A DNA stretch of 64,000 nucleotides from Ornithinimicrobium cavernae. Its GTDB lineage: Bacteria; Actinomycetota; Actinomycetes; Actinomycetales; Dermatophilaceae. The notes under the pieces were generated by a model. The model did no database searches. It saw only the letters and a list, made by a program, of their open reading frames with translations, and was not told the origin of the DNA. The DNA lies in assembly GCF_003121625.1 (NCBI RefSeq), contig NZ_QDDJ01000014.1:84942-148941 (forward strand). Reading direction: 5' to 3'. Within the stretch, counting starts at the first letter, position 1, and each line of letters starts with the position of its first letter. The translations under genes were made by a program, and so were the position numbers. This document shows, in pieces, positions 1 to 8,707 of this stretch.

Positions 1-170
1 TTGCTCCCGGACATCCCCCCGACCTGGCTGACGCGGTGCTGCGCCTGGCCTCCGACGACGCCCTGCGGGACGCCCTGGCGCAGGAGGGACGCCGGGTGGC
101 CCGCAGGCACACGTGGCCGGAGCTGGTGCGCCGCTACCAGCAGATCTACCAGGAGGTGAGCCGGGCGTGA
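1..170 (+). CDS. Glycosyltransferase, C-terminal end only (partial)
   Basis: The first bases hold an open frame (codons from base 3) running into TGA at 168-170. It encodes about 55 residues that look like the last helices of a GT4-type glycosyltransferase, with the pattern ...LRDALAQEGRRVARRHTWPE followed by a tyrosine-rich end. The rest of the gene lies upstream of the window. Its stop overlaps the GTG start of the ABC permease gene (GTGA), so it is the upstream partner in a polysaccharide export operon. The family call rests on a short tail and on context. Confidence 0.6.
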   Translation, partial: APGHPPDLADAVLRLASDDALRDALAQEGRRVARRHTWPELVRRYQQIYQEVSRA

Positions 171-1042
171 CACCCCGCCACGACACGACCCGGGCGACCG
201 CGGCGCCGCGGCTGCGACCGATCGGCCGTCGGCCGTCCCTGGGCACCTACCTCAGCGACCTGTGGCAGCGACGGCACTTCATCTATGCCGACTCCCGGGC
301 GCGCGCCTTCTCCGGCAACCGCGACTACATCCTGGGCAACCTGTGGCTCATCGGCAAGCCGATCCTGGACGGGATCACGTACTACATCATCTTCGCTCTC
401 ATCCTGCGAATCGACAGGGGCATGGACAACTTCGTGGGGTTCCTGCTCATCGGGATCTTCATGTTCACGTTCACGACGCGGGCGACCAACTCCGCCGTGA
501 GCGCCATGATCTCCAGCCGCAACCTGCTCCAGTCGTTCGCCTTCCCCCGCGCCTCGATCCCCCTGGCCGTCCTGACCCGCGAGGCGATCTCGATGGCCCC
601 CGTGCTGGCCACGATGGCCTTCCTGATCCTCGTGCTGGCCCCTGCCAAGTCACCGGTGGAAGTCACCTGGACCTGGCTGCTGTTCCCCCTCGTCTTCGTG
701 CTGCAGACCCTGTTCAACACCGGGGTCGTGCTCTACTGCGCCCGCCTGGGTGCCGCGCTCCCGGACCTGAAGTTCTTCATCGGCTTCGTCACCCGGATCT
801 GGTTCTACGGCTCCGGCGTCATGTTCCCGATCACCCGCTTCGTCCAGGACGACTTCTGGGTCGCGGTCCTCCAGTCCAACCCGATGTACCTGGTCCTCGA
901 CATCACCCGCGACATCCTGCTCTACGACGCGCTGCCGACCGCGCGCAGCTGGATGATCCTGACCGCCTGGGCGGTCCTGACCCCGGTGATGGCCTTCCTC
1001 TACTTCTGGCAGGGTGAGGAGAGCTATGCCCAGCAGCAGTGA
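167..1042 (+). CDS. ABC-2 type polysaccharide/polyol exporter permease
   Basis: Membrane subunit of an ABC exporter for a cell-surface glycan, 291 residues, ABC2_membrane (Wzm/TagG) type. After a basic N-terminus comes the family's amphipathic stretch (SRARAFSGNRDYILGNLW) and about six hydrophobic segments, with a typical NPMYLVLDITRD element near the end. I chose GTG 167, which overlaps the upstream TGA at 168-170; an earlier in-frame GTG at 113 would lie inside the glycosyltransferase. It overlaps the ATPase gene by 17 bases. The exported substrate cannot be read from the sequence. Confidence 0.85.
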   Translation: MTPRHDTTRATAAPRLRPIGRRPSLGTYLSDLWQRRHFIYADSRARAFSGNRDYILGNLWLIGKPILDGITYYIIFALILRIDRGMDNFVGFLLIGIFMFTFTTRATNSAVSAMISSRNLLQSFAFPRASIPLAVLTREAISMAPVLATMAFLILVLAPAKSPVEVTWTWLLFPLVFVLQTLFNTGVVLYCARLGAALPDLKFFIGFVTRIWFYGSGVMFPITRFVQDDFWVAVLQSNPMYLVLDITRDILLYDALPTARSWMILTAWAVLTPVMAFLYFWQGEESYAQQQ

Positions 1043-1880
1043 GACCCACCCGACCGTCGTCGTCGACCGGGTCAGTCGCACCTTCCGGGTCCCCAGCCTG
1101 GAGCGGGTCCGAGAGCTCGGTCCCCTCCCGCGGGCGCTCGCGCGGTTCGGCTGGCGGCCGACGGTCAAGCTCGAGGCCCTGAAGGACGTGTCCTTCGTCG
1201 CGCAGTCCGGCGAGTCGATCGGCGTCATCGGCGTCAACGGCTCGGGCAAGAGCACGCTGCTGCGCCTCATCGCCGGGCTGGACGTGCCGACCCGGGGGTC
1301 GGTGACCGCGTCGTCCCAGCCCGTCCTGCTGGGGGTCAACGCGGCGCTGCAGCCCGAGCTGTCCGGCCTGGCCAACGCCCGGCTCGGGCTGCTCGCCATG
1401 GGCTTCTCCCCGGAGGCCATGGAGGAGGCCATCGCTCAGGTCACGACCCAGGCGAACCTGGGACACGCCATCCACCGACCCATGAAGACCTACTCCTCCG
1501 GCATGGGGTCACGCCTGCGGTTCGCCATCGCGGCAGCCAGCCAGCCGGAGATCCTGCTGATCGACGAGGCCCTCGCGACCGGTGACGAGACGTCCCGCAA
1601 CCGGGCCGAGGAGCGGATGGCCCAGATCCGGGAGCAGGCCGGCACCGTCTTCCTCGTGACGCACTCCGGCAAGACCGTCGAGCAGACCTGCACCCGGGCC
1701 ATCTGGCTCCACAACGGCGAGCTGGTCCAGGACGGGCCCGCCGGCGAGACCGCGACGATGTACCGCTGGTGGGCGTGGAACGTCGCCAACGGCAAGCACG
1801 AGGTGGCCGAGGGCATCCTGCGCAAGGAGATCGCCAAGGGTGTCGCGATGGCCGAGGCCGCACGAGCGGACGAGGAGTAG
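1026..1880 (+). CDS. ABC transporter ATP-binding protein for polysaccharide export
   Basis: ATPase partner of the preceding permease, 284 residues, Wzt/TagH type. Walker A is GVNGSGKST at about residues 69-77, the signature is YSSGMGSRL, and Walker B is ILLIDEALATGD, matching the IDE-LA-GD pattern of this family. The long N-terminal stretch before the core and the short C-terminus (ending about 45 residues after an aromatic YRWWAWN motif) show there is no large carbohydrate-binding domain like that of O9a-type Wzt. ATG 1026 is preceded by GAGGAG and lies inside the permease gene's 3' end, indicating translational coupling. Confidence 0.88.
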   Translation: MPSSSETHPTVVVDRVSRTFRVPSLERVRELGPLPRALARFGWRPTVKLEALKDVSFVAQSGESIGVIGVNGSGKSTLLRLIAGLDVPTRGSVTASSQPVLLGVNAALQPELSGLANARLGLLAMGFSPEAMEEAIAQVTTQANLGHAIHRPMKTYSSGMGSRLRFAIAAASQPEILLIDEALATGDETSRNRAEERMAQIREQAGTVFLVTHSGKTVEQTCTRAIWLHNGELVQDGPAGETATMYRWWAWNVANGKHEVAEGILRKEIAKGVAMAEAARADEE

Positions 1881-1920
1881 ACCCGGGCGCCCGGCGGCGT
1901 CCCGCTCGTGTGAGGGCGCT
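1861..1920 (+). terminator. Hairpin at the end of the glycan export operon
   Basis: Nine-base inverted repeat CACGAGCGG (1861-1869) / CCGCTCGTG (1912-1920), with the perfect 12-base palindrome CCGGGCGCCCGG (1883-1894) in its loop. It spans the stop codon of the ATPase gene. There is no T-run, which is common for actinobacterial terminators; function inferred from position. Confidence 0.45.
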
Positions 1921-1936
1921 CACCCGCAGGAATGCG

Positions 1937-1963
1937 TTCCGGTCGCCCCGCCCGCGTTATCCT
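1937..1963 (+). promoter_or_regulatory. Candidate promoter of the SGNH-like gene
   Basis: TTCCGG (1937-1942) and TATCCT (1958-1963) are 15 bases apart, about 23 bases before ATG 1986. If used, transcription would begin after the upstream ATG at 1932, favouring 1986 or GTG 2004 as the translation start. Weak -35 element; inference only. Confidence 0.3.
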
Positions 1964-1985
1964 CATTTCGGGGCCTATCCGCATC

Positions 1986-3254
1986 ATGAGGGACGATGAA
2001 CTGGTGACGACGCGCAGAGTACGGGGTGCCAGCCTCGGGTTGGTCATCATCATGATGAACATCCTGTTGGTGGCAGCGCTCGTCATCGCGACCTCGAGTC
2101 GGAGCGTGTCCGAGCTGTTCAACCCCGACGACGCCGCGCCCACCGACCTGGAGGGGCCGGCACCCGACGACGTGTCCGAGACCGCGCCCCCCGCACCGAC
2201 GTGGACCGCCGTGCCGCCTCCCACCCGCACCGAGACCGCGACGGAGCCTGCGGGCCTGGCGGGCCGGTACGCCGACGGTGAGGACCTCACCGTCGTGGTG
2301 CTGGGTGACCAGACGGGGTCGGACCCCGCCGACTGGGTCCGGGCCTGGGCCGAGCTGCTCGCCCAGGAGCGGACGGTCGAGTACCGCACGCCCACCGTGT
2401 CGGACCCCACGGTGTACGGCGACCCGGTCGTGCTCGGCAGTGGCGAGTCGACGATCCACGTCTTCAACGCGAGCCTGGTCGGCGGCACCCCCGAGTATGC
2501 CGCGGAGCGGCTCGATCTGTACCTGCCCGGCGGCACGGACGCCGTCCTGCTCAACTTCGGACGCTCCAACAGCAGTGACGACCTCGAGGACGAGCTCGAG
2601 CAGCTCTGGTCGGCCCTGGAGGACGAGAGCGACGCGGAGCTCCGGACGGTCGTGCAGCCGCCGCGCCAGGACGGTCTCGAACAGCTCACCGAGATCACCC
2701 GGGAGTGGGCGGAGCAGGCGGACGCGCCCGTGATCGACGTCGCGGAGGTGTTCGATGACGAGGGACTCACCTTCCTGACCGTCTCCACCCGCGACCCGCT
2801 GTCCGTCAACCTGGCCGGCGCGGCCCGGTGGGCACAGATCGTCCAGCTGGCCCTGTTCGACCACGAGATCGCTCCCCCGGCCGAGGCCGACCCCCAGCCG
2901 ATCGTGGAGCCGACGCTGCCCTCGGCGACACAGCCGACCGAGGAGCCGGTGGACCCGCCCGTCGAGCCGACCGGCACTCCCCCGCCCTACACCCCGCCAC
3001 CGCCCTACACACCACCCCCGCCCTACACACCACCGCCGCCGCCCCCGCCGCCGGACGACCCGACCGAGGACCCGACCGAGCCGGAGCCCACGGAACCCGA
3101 GCCCACGGAGCCCGAACCGACACTCCCGCCGGAGCCGACACTGCCGCCGCCGGACGACCCGACCGAGGACCCGAGCGAGGAGCCCACCTTCCCGTTCCCG
3201 ACGCAGCCCAGCCCGGGCCACTGGTCGGCACCGGAAGCGGCGACCCGCTTCTGA
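1986..3254 (+). CDS. Membrane-anchored SGNH-hydrolase-like protein with Pro-rich tail
   Basis: 422 residues. An uncleaved signal anchor (about residues 16-36, LGLVIIMMNILLVAALVIA) is followed by a low-complexity linker, then an alpha/beta domain at about 100-300 that resembles the SGNH hydrolase fold: a block-I-like VVVLGDQTGSDPADW, a block-III-like LLNFGRSNSSDD, and a late DPLSVNLAGAARWA where the catalytic Asp/His block would be. The nucleophilic Ser of GDS is Gln, so activity is doubtful. The last ~115 residues are Pro/Thr/Glu repeats (TPPPPY, EPEPTEP), an extended wall-spanning tail. Start uncertain: ATG 1986 has no clear ribosome site, while GTG 2004 has GAGGGA upstream. It probably acts outside the membrane on or beside the exported glycan. 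Confidence 0.6.
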   Translation: MRDDELVTTRRVRGASLGLVIIMMNILLVAALVIATSSRSVSELFNPDDAAPTDLEGPAPDDVSETAPPAPTWTAVPPPTRTETATEPAGLAGRYADGEDLTVVVLGDQTGSDPADWVRAWAELLAQERTVEYRTPTVSDPTVYGDPVVLGSGESTIHVFNASLVGGTPEYAAERLDLYLPGGTDAVLLNFGRSNSSDDLEDELEQLWSALEDESDAELRTVVQPPRQDGLEQLTEITREWAEQADAPVIDVAEVFDDEGLTFLTVSTRDPLSVNLAGAARWAQIVQLALFDHEIAPPAEADPQPIVEPTLPSATQPTEEPVDPPVEPTGTPPPYTPPPPYTPPPPYTPPPPPPPPDDPTEDPTEPEPTEPEPTEPEPTLPPEPTLPPPDDPTEDPSEEPTFPFPTQPSPGHWSAPEAATRF

Positions 3255-3258
3255 CCCC

Positions 3259-3275
3259 TCGGCACGTGGTGCCGA
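3259..3275. terminator. Hairpin between convergent genes
   Basis: Perfect 7-base stem TCGGCAC-GTG-GTGCCGA just after the SGNH-like gene (stop 3254) and before the convergent ATPase gene's stop (3284). Its position suits a bidirectional terminator. Confidence 0.5.
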
Positions 3276-3283
3276 CCAGCCGC

Positions 3284-4444
3284 TCAGCGGGTGGGCCAGG
3301 CCCAGCGCGGCCCGTCGAACAGACCCCCTGCACCGGCCAGTGACGTGCCGCCGGGGTCGCGGACCAGCTCGTGGCGGCGGGCGCCGCGCTGCGCGAGGCC
3401 CGCGATCAGCTCCGGGGCGTGCGTCACGACCACGACCTGGGTGGCCCGGGCCGCGTCCGCGATCAGCCCCGCCAGCGCAGGCAGCAGGTCGCGGTGCAGG
3501 CTCGTCTCCGGCTCGTTGAGCACCATCAGTCCCGGAGGCCGCGTCGTCAGCAGGGCAGCCACGAGGAGCAGGTAGCGCAGGGTGCCGTCGGAGAGCTCAC
3601 GCGGCACCAGCGGCCGCAGCAGCCCGGGCTGGTGCAGGAGCACCCGCACCCGGCCGCCGTCGAGGGCGTCCACGGACAGGGTCGAGCCCGGGAACGCCGC
3701 CTCCACCGCGGACGCCACGCCGTCCCGGTCCCCCTGGAAGTCGATGGTCGCGAGCGCGGCCGCCAGGTTGGCGCCGTCGGGATCCAGCACGGGTGAGGCC
3801 GTGCCGATGCACGGCTGCCGTGCGGGCGCGTGCGGGTCGGTCCGGAAGTGGTCGTAGAAGCGCCAGCCACGGATGCCGTCACGGACCGAGGCGATCTCCG
3901 GGGCGCTCTCCACCCCGGCGGCTTCGGCGAGGACCGACTGCTGCGGAGCCGCCTGCTGGTCCAGGGTGCGCCACGCCTCGTCGCGCACGCGGACCACTGC
4001 CCCGTGCCGGTCGACGAGCAGACTGCCCGGGCGGGCCACCGGCCCGTGGAAGATCTGCTCACGCTTGATCTCCGGGTCGTTGACGAAGGGGCTGTGCCCC
4101 GGCGGGGGGATGCCCAGGTCCACGAGGTAGCCGAGCCCGTCGCCGGAGTACCCGAGCCGCAGGGCGACCGCACCCCTGCGGACGGTGCCCTGTGCCGGAG
4201 CACGACCGGCGACCACGTCCCTGGTCGGGCGCTCCATGCCGGCCCACAGCAGCGAGCCCAGGCCACCATCGTGCGCGATGGCCGCGACCACGGAGCCGTC
4301 CGCGCAGCCGGCGAGCAGCCGCAGCGCCCGGTAGAGGTTGGACTTGCCCGCGCCGTTGGCACCGGTGACCACGTCCAGGCCGGTCAGCTCGAGCTGGAGG
4401 TCACGGATCGAGCGGTACCCCTGCACCGCGATCGTGCGGATCAT
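3284..4444 (-). CDS. AAA family ATPase, RecF/OLD-like (COG4637 type)
   Basis: 386 residues. The protein opens with MIRTIAVQGYRSIRDLQLEL and then Walker A TGANGAGKSN at about 25-34, the N-terminal layout of RecF/SMC-like ATPases. Near the C-terminus are an SDGTLRYL signature, LMVLNEPETSLH (Walker B with Asn before Glu, which I recall as common in this family) and VVVVTHAPELI (H-loop). It has no nuclease domain or partner gene. I use ATG 4444 because the conserved N-terminus starts there; the frame is open 42 codons further upstream. DNA repair or a stand-alone ATPase role is inferred from family only. Confidence 0.75.
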   Translation of the reverse strand: MIRTIAVQGYRSIRDLQLELTGLDVVTGANGAGKSNLYRALRLLAGCADGSVVAAIAHDGGLGSLLWAGMERPTRDVVAGRAPAQGTVRRGAVALRLGYSGDGLGYLVDLGIPPPGHSPFVNDPEIKREQIFHGPVARPGSLLVDRHGAVVRVRDEAWRTLDQQAAPQQSVLAEAAGVESAPEIASVRDGIRGWRFYDHFRTDPHAPARQPCIGTASPVLDPDGANLAAALATIDFQGDRDGVASAVEAAFPGSTLSVDALDGGRVRVLLHQPGLLRPLVPRELSDGTLRYLLLVAALLTTRPPGLMVLNEPETSLHRDLLPALAGLIADAARATQVVVVTHAPELIAGLAQRGARRHELVRDPGGTSLAGAGGLFDGPRWAWPTR

Positions 4445-4615
4445 GGGCCTACCCTGCCACTTGACAGCGACACCGCCCGGTCCCGCTCCACGGTAGCCCT
4501 GACGGGGGCTGTTCCCCAGGTCACACAACCGCAGCCGGAGAGGGCTCCCCACCGCGAACGGGCCTACCATGGGAGGGACATCCCCCGCGACACGAGATCT
4601 GGTGACCCTCCCGGC

Positions 4616-6496
4616 ATGAGTAGCAAGCCCCTGCAGAAGCTGGACCGTGTCGTGATCCGCTTCGCCGGAGACTCAGGCGACGGGATGCAGCTGACCGGCG
4701 ACCGGTTCACCTCCGAGACCGCGGCGCTCGGTAACGACCTCTCCACGCTGCCCAACTTCCCGGCCGAGATCCGCGCCCCTGCCGGCACCCTGCCCGGCGT
4801 CTCGAGCTTCCAGCTCCACTTCGCCGACCACGACGTGCTGACCCCCGGGGACCACCCGGACGTGCTGGTCGCGATGAACCCCGCGGCGCTCAAGGCCAAC
4901 CTGCCGGACCTGCCCCGGGGCAGCACGATCATCGTCAACACCGACGAGTTCACCAAGCGCAACCTGTCCAAGGTCGGCTACCAGGCCAGCCCCGTCGAGG
5001 ACGGCAGCCTGGAGTCGTGGCACGTCCACGAGATCGCCCTGACCTCGATCACCGTCGAGGCCCTCGCCGACTTCGGGCTGACCCGCAAGGAGAAGGAGCG
5101 GGCCAAGAACATGCTCGCCCTCGGCCTCCTCTCCTGGATGTACTCCCGGCCGCTCGAGGGCACCGAGGCGTTCCTGCGCGCCAAGTTCGCCCGGGCACCC
5201 GAGATCCTCGAGGCCAACCTCACGGCCCTGCGGGCCGGCTTCCACTACGGCGAGACCACCGAGGACTTCGCGGTCCGGTTCGAGGTGGCCCCCGCGACGA
5301 TGCCACCGGGCACCTACCGCACCATCACCGGCAACGCCGCGATGGCTCTCGGTCTGGTGACGGCCGCGCACCGCACCGGCCTGCCGCTGGTACTGGGCAG
5401 CTACCCGATCACGCCTGCCTCCGACATCCTGCACACCCTGTCCGGGATGAAGCGCTACGGCGTGACCACCCTGCAGGCCGAGGACGAGATCGCCGCCGTG
5501 GGCATGGCCCTCGGCGCCAGCTTCGGCGGCGCCCTCGGGGTCACCTCCACCTCGGGCCCGGGTCTTGCTCTCAAGGCCGAGACGATCGGGCTGGGCGTGT
5601 CCACCGAGCTGCCCCTCGTCATACTGGACATCCAGCGCGGCGGGCCGAGCACCGGCCTGCCGACCAAGACCGAGCAGTCCGACCTCCTGCAGGCGATCCA
5701 CGGCCGCAACGGTGAGTCCCCGGTCGCCGTCATCGCCCCGCAGTCCCCGTCCGACTGCTTCGACATCGCCCTCGAGGCGGTGCGCATCGCCACCACCTAC
5801 CGGACCCCCGTGATCGTGCTGTCCGACGGCTACCTGGCCAACGGCTCGGAGCCGTGGCGGGTGCCGTCCGTCGCGGACCTGCCGGAGCTGGACGTCGAGT
5901 TCGCCACCGGCCCCAACGACACCGACGACGCGGGTGAGCCGGTCTTCCACCCGTTCCTGCGCGACCCCCAGACCCTGGCCCGCCCGTGGGCGGTGCCCGG
6001 CACCGCCGGGCTGGAGCACCGCATCGGCGGCATCGAGAAGGCCGACGTCACCGGCCACATCTCCTACGACCCCGACAACCACGACAGGATGACCCGGTTG
6101 CGGCAGGGCAAGATCGACGGCATCGCCGACACGATTCCCGACCTCGAGGTCGAGGACCCCTCCGGCGACGCCCGGGTGCTGGTCCTGGGCTGGGGCTCGA
6201 CCTACGGCCCGATCGCGGCTGCCGCGCGCCTCGTGCGGGCGACCGGCGTGTCCGTGGCCCGGGCCCACCTGCGCCACCTGAACCCGTTCCCCCGCAACCT
6301 CGGCGACGTGCTCCGCGCCTACGACCACGTCGTCGTCCCCGAGATGAACCTCGGGCAGCTGGCGCTGCTGCTGCGCGGGACCTACCTGGTGGACGTGCAG
6401 TCGCACACCGCTGTGCGCGGCCTGCCGTTCCCCGCCGCCGACCTGGCCGAGGTGCTCCACAAGGCCGTCGCGCAGACGCTGGAAGGAGTGCGCTGA
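4616..6496 (+). CDS. korA: 2-oxoglutarate:ferredoxin oxidoreductase, alpha (gamma-alpha fusion) subunit
   Basis: With KorB it oxidatively decarboxylates 2-oxoglutarate to succinyl-CoA and reduces ferredoxin, replacing or supplementing the NAD-linked dehydrogenase of the TCA cycle. The 626-residue protein has an N-terminal gamma domain (RVVIRFAGDSGDGMQLTG) of about 190 residues fused to the alpha pyrimidine-binding domain (GSYPITPASDILH, LQAEDEIAAVGMALGASF, TSTSGPGLALKAE) and a C-terminal transketolase-like domain. This fused layout matches actinobacterial KorA. The frame is open far upstream (from 3830), antisense to the ATPase gene, but ATG 4616 begins the conserved N-terminus. korB starts three bases after the stop. 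Confidence 0.93.
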   Translation: MSSKPLQKLDRVVIRFAGDSGDGMQLTGDRFTSETAALGNDLSTLPNFPAEIRAPAGTLPGVSSFQLHFADHDVLTPGDHPDVLVAMNPAALKANLPDLPRGSTIIVNTDEFTKRNLSKVGYQASPVEDGSLESWHVHEIALTSITVEALADFGLTRKEKERAKNMLALGLLSWMYSRPLEGTEAFLRAKFARAPEILEANLTALRAGFHYGETTEDFAVRFEVAPATMPPGTYRTITGNAAMALGLVTAAHRTGLPLVLGSYPITPASDILHTLSGMKRYGVTTLQAEDEIAAVGMALGASFGGALGVTSTSGPGLALKAETIGLGVSTELPLVILDIQRGGPSTGLPTKTEQSDLLQAIHGRNGESPVAVIAPQSPSDCFDIALEAVRIATTYRTPVIVLSDGYLANGSEPWRVPSVADLPELDVEFATGPNDTDDAGEPVFHPFLRDPQTLARPWAVPGTAGLEHRIGGIEKADVTGHISYDPDNHDRMTRLRQGKIDGIADTIPDLEVEDPSGDARVLVLGWGSTYGPIAAAARLVRATGVSVARAHLRHLNPFPRNLGDVLRAYDHVVVPEMNLGQLALLLRGTYLVDVQSHTAVRGLPFPAADLAEVLHKAVAQTLEGVR

Positions 6497-6498
6497 GG

Positions 6499-7605
6499 GT
6501 GACCACAGACACGCCCACGGGCCCCGGGAACGCCCGGAACGGCAACACCACGCCGAGGGGTTTTGTCGGCGTGCCCCGGGTCAGCGACGACGACCCGAAG
6601 CAGACCAAGAAGGACTTCACCTCCGACCAGGAGGTCCGCTGGTGCCCCGGCTGCGGCGACTACGCCGTGCTCGCCGCGGTGCAGGGCTTCCTGCCCGACC
6701 TGGGGCTGCGCCGCGAGAACATCGTCTTCGTCTCAGGTATCGGCTGCTCCTCGCGGTTCCCCTACTACCTGGACACCTACGGGATGCACTCCATCCACGG
6801 ACGCGCCCCCGCGATCGCGACCGGCCTGGCGACGAGCCGGGAGGACCTGTCGGTGTGGGTCATCACCGGCGACGGTGATGCGCTCAGCATCGGTGGTAAC
6901 CACCTGATCCATGCCATGCGTCGCAACGTCAACCTGACGATCCTGCTGTTCAACAACAAGATCTACGGCCTGACCAAGGGGCAGTACTCCCCCACCTCCG
7001 ACGTCGGCTCGGTCACCAAGTCGACTCCGGTCGGCTCGGTGGACCACCCGTTCAACCCGGTGTCCCTCGCGCTCGGTGCCGAGGCCACCTTCGTCGCCCG
7101 GACCATGGACTCCGACCGTGCGCACCTGACGACGGTGCTGCGGGCGGCCGCGGAGCACCGCGGCACGTCCCTGGTCGAGATCTACCAGAACTGCCCCATC
7201 TTCAACGACGGCGCCTTCCAGCTGTTGAAGGACCGCGACGAGAAGGAGGCCCGGGTGCTCAGCCTGGTCCACGGTGAGCCGGTGCGCTCCGGTGCCGAGC
7301 ACGTCGTGGTCCGGGGAGCCGATGGCGCCCTGTCCGTGGCGCCGGAGAGCGAGGCCGCTCCCGGGTCCGTCCTCATCCACGACGCCGGGACCGGCGACCC
7401 GTCCACTGCCTTCGCGCTCTCCCGGATCGACGACGGGTCGATGACGCACATCCCGATGGGCATCTTCCGCTCCGTCGACCGCCCCACCTATGACGACCAA
7501 GTGCGCGCCCAGGTGGAGGGTGCCCGGTCCGGTGCCGGTGGCCCCGCCGACGACGACGACCTGGCTGCGCTGCTGCGCGGCGGTGACACCTGGACCGTGG
7601 GGTGA
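6499..7605 (+). CDS. korB: 2-oxoglutarate:ferredoxin oxidoreductase, beta subunit
   Basis: Thiamine-diphosphate-binding subunit, 368 residues. EVRWCPGCGDYAVL carries the CxxC of this family, ISGIGCSSRFPYYL follows, and the ThDP/Mg motif is GDGDALSIGGNH ... LLFNNKIYGLTKGQ. It lacks a ferredoxin-type 4Fe-4S domain, as expected for the two-subunit Kor enzymes. GTG 6499 follows the korA stop by two bases, with GGAAGGAG about ten bases before it. It ends in a GTGA overlap with the rarD-like gene, so all three are probably one transcript. Confidence 0.93.
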   Translation: MTTDTPTGPGNARNGNTTPRGFVGVPRVSDDDPKQTKKDFTSDQEVRWCPGCGDYAVLAAVQGFLPDLGLRRENIVFVSGIGCSSRFPYYLDTYGMHSIHGRAPAIATGLATSREDLSVWVITGDGDALSIGGNHLIHAMRRNVNLTILLFNNKIYGLTKGQYSPTSDVGSVTKSTPVGSVDHPFNPVSLALGAEATFVARTMDSDRAHLTTVLRAAAEHRGTSLVEIYQNCPIFNDGAFQLLKDRDEKEARVLSLVHGEPVRSGAEHVVVRGADGALSVAPESEAAPGSVLIHDAGTGDPSTAFALSRIDDGSMTHIPMGIFRSVDRPTYDDQVRAQVEGARSGAGGPADDDDLAALLRGGDTWTVG

Positions 7606-8660
7606 GCCCCACGCCCGGGACGGGGTCCGTCGCTCCTGTCCCGGCCGCCGGCAGCACCGGGACGGGAGCGGCTGGTGTGCCGGTCCCGTCCGCTGGGTCT
7701 GTGGCGAGCCGTCCGTCCGACCCACCGAGCGCCCCGGACGAGGCCGAGGTGCGCCGCGGCACCGGCTACGGCGTCCTCGCCTATCTGGTGTGGGGCGCGC
7801 TGCCCCTCTACTTCGCCGTGCTCAAGCCGGCCACGGCCTGGGAGGTGCTGGCCCACCGGGTGGTGTGGTCCCTGCTCCTGTGCGTCCTGGTCCTCGCGCT
7901 CGCCCGACAGGCCCGCTGGGTCCTGGACATGTTCCGGGACCGCCGGCTGCTGCTGACGATGACCGCCGCCGGCGCCCTCATCGCGACCAACTGGACCGTC
8001 TACACCGTGGCGGTGATGTCGGGTCACGTGACAGAGGCCGCCCTCGGCTACTTCCTGAACCCCCTCGTCACCGTGGCGATCGGCGTCCTGGTGCTCCGCG
8101 AGCGCCTGCGGCCGGCCCAGTGGGTGGCCGTGGGCACCGGCCTCGTGGCCGGTGTGTACCTGACGGTCGACTACGGCACGGTGCCCTGGATCTCGCTGAC
8201 GCTGGCCCTCAGCTTCGGGACCTACGGTCTGCTCAAGAAGCGGATCGGCTCGTCGCTGTCGGCGCTGCAGTCCTTCACCGGGGAGACCGTCGTGATGACG
8301 CCCCTCGCGATCGCCCTGCTCGTCTGGCTCGGGGTCACCGGCCAGGCCACCTTCGTGGGCCTGGGCCCTGGGCACACGACACTGCTGGTGGGCACCGGCA
8401 TCATCACGGCCGTCCCGTTGCTCCTGTTCGCCGCCGCCGCCACACGGGTGCCCCTGGTCACCATCGGCCTCCTGCAGTTCATCGCCCCCGTGCTGCAGCT
8501 GCTCTGCGGTGTGCTCGTGCTCGGCGAGGTGATGCCACCCTCACGCTGGCTCGGTTTCGCCCTGGTCTGGGTCGCTCTCACCGTGCTCTCCGTGGACTCC
8601 GTGCTCTCGGCCGGCCGTTCCCGCCGCCTGGCCCGCGCCGCCGAGGGCGCTGCGATCTGA
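7602..8660 (+). CDS. rarD: RarD-like EamA-family membrane transporter
   Basis: 352 residues with about ten hydrophobic segments. The membrane part begins near residue 48 with RRGTGYGVLAYLVWGALPLY and contains AHRVVWSLLL and SALQSFTGETVVMTPLA, matching the RarD branch of the EamA/DMT superfamily. RarD proteins are usually close to 300 residues; the extra ~45 are a Gly/Pro/Ser/Val-rich cytoplasmic leader, so a later start is possible, but GTG 7602 overlaps the korB stop (GTGA) and suggests coupling. Substrate unknown; RarD is named for chloramphenicol sensitivity in other bacteria. Confidence 0.85.
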   Translation: MSPTPGTGSVAPVPAAGSTGTGAAGVPVPSAGSVASRPSDPPSAPDEAEVRRGTGYGVLAYLVWGALPLYFAVLKPATAWEVLAHRVVWSLLLCVLVLALARQARWVLDMFRDRRLLLTMTAAGALIATNWTVYTVAVMSGHVTEAALGYFLNPLVTVAIGVLVLRERLRPAQWVAVGTGLVAGVYLTVDYGTVPWISLTLALSFGTYGLLKKRIGSSLSALQSFTGETVVMTPLAIALLVWLGVTGQATFVGLGPGHTTLLVGTGIITAVPLLLFAAAATRVPLVTIGLLQFIAPVLQLLCGVLVLGEVMPPSRWLGFALVWVALTVLSVDSVLSAGRSRRLARAAEGAAI

Positions 8661-8707
8661 GCCGGGGTCCGGTTGTGCTCTCCGGCACCGCGGTCCAGGG
8701 TGGAGGC

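Noticed and set aside
3284..4444. Defence system around the RecF-like ATPase
   Set aside because: No nuclease, reverse transcriptase, TIR or other effector gene adjoins it; the flanks are metabolic and surface genes.
3830..4615. Long N-terminal extension of KorA from base 3830
   Set aside because: It would run antisense through the RecF-like ATPase gene, and the conserved KorA N-terminus begins at 4616.
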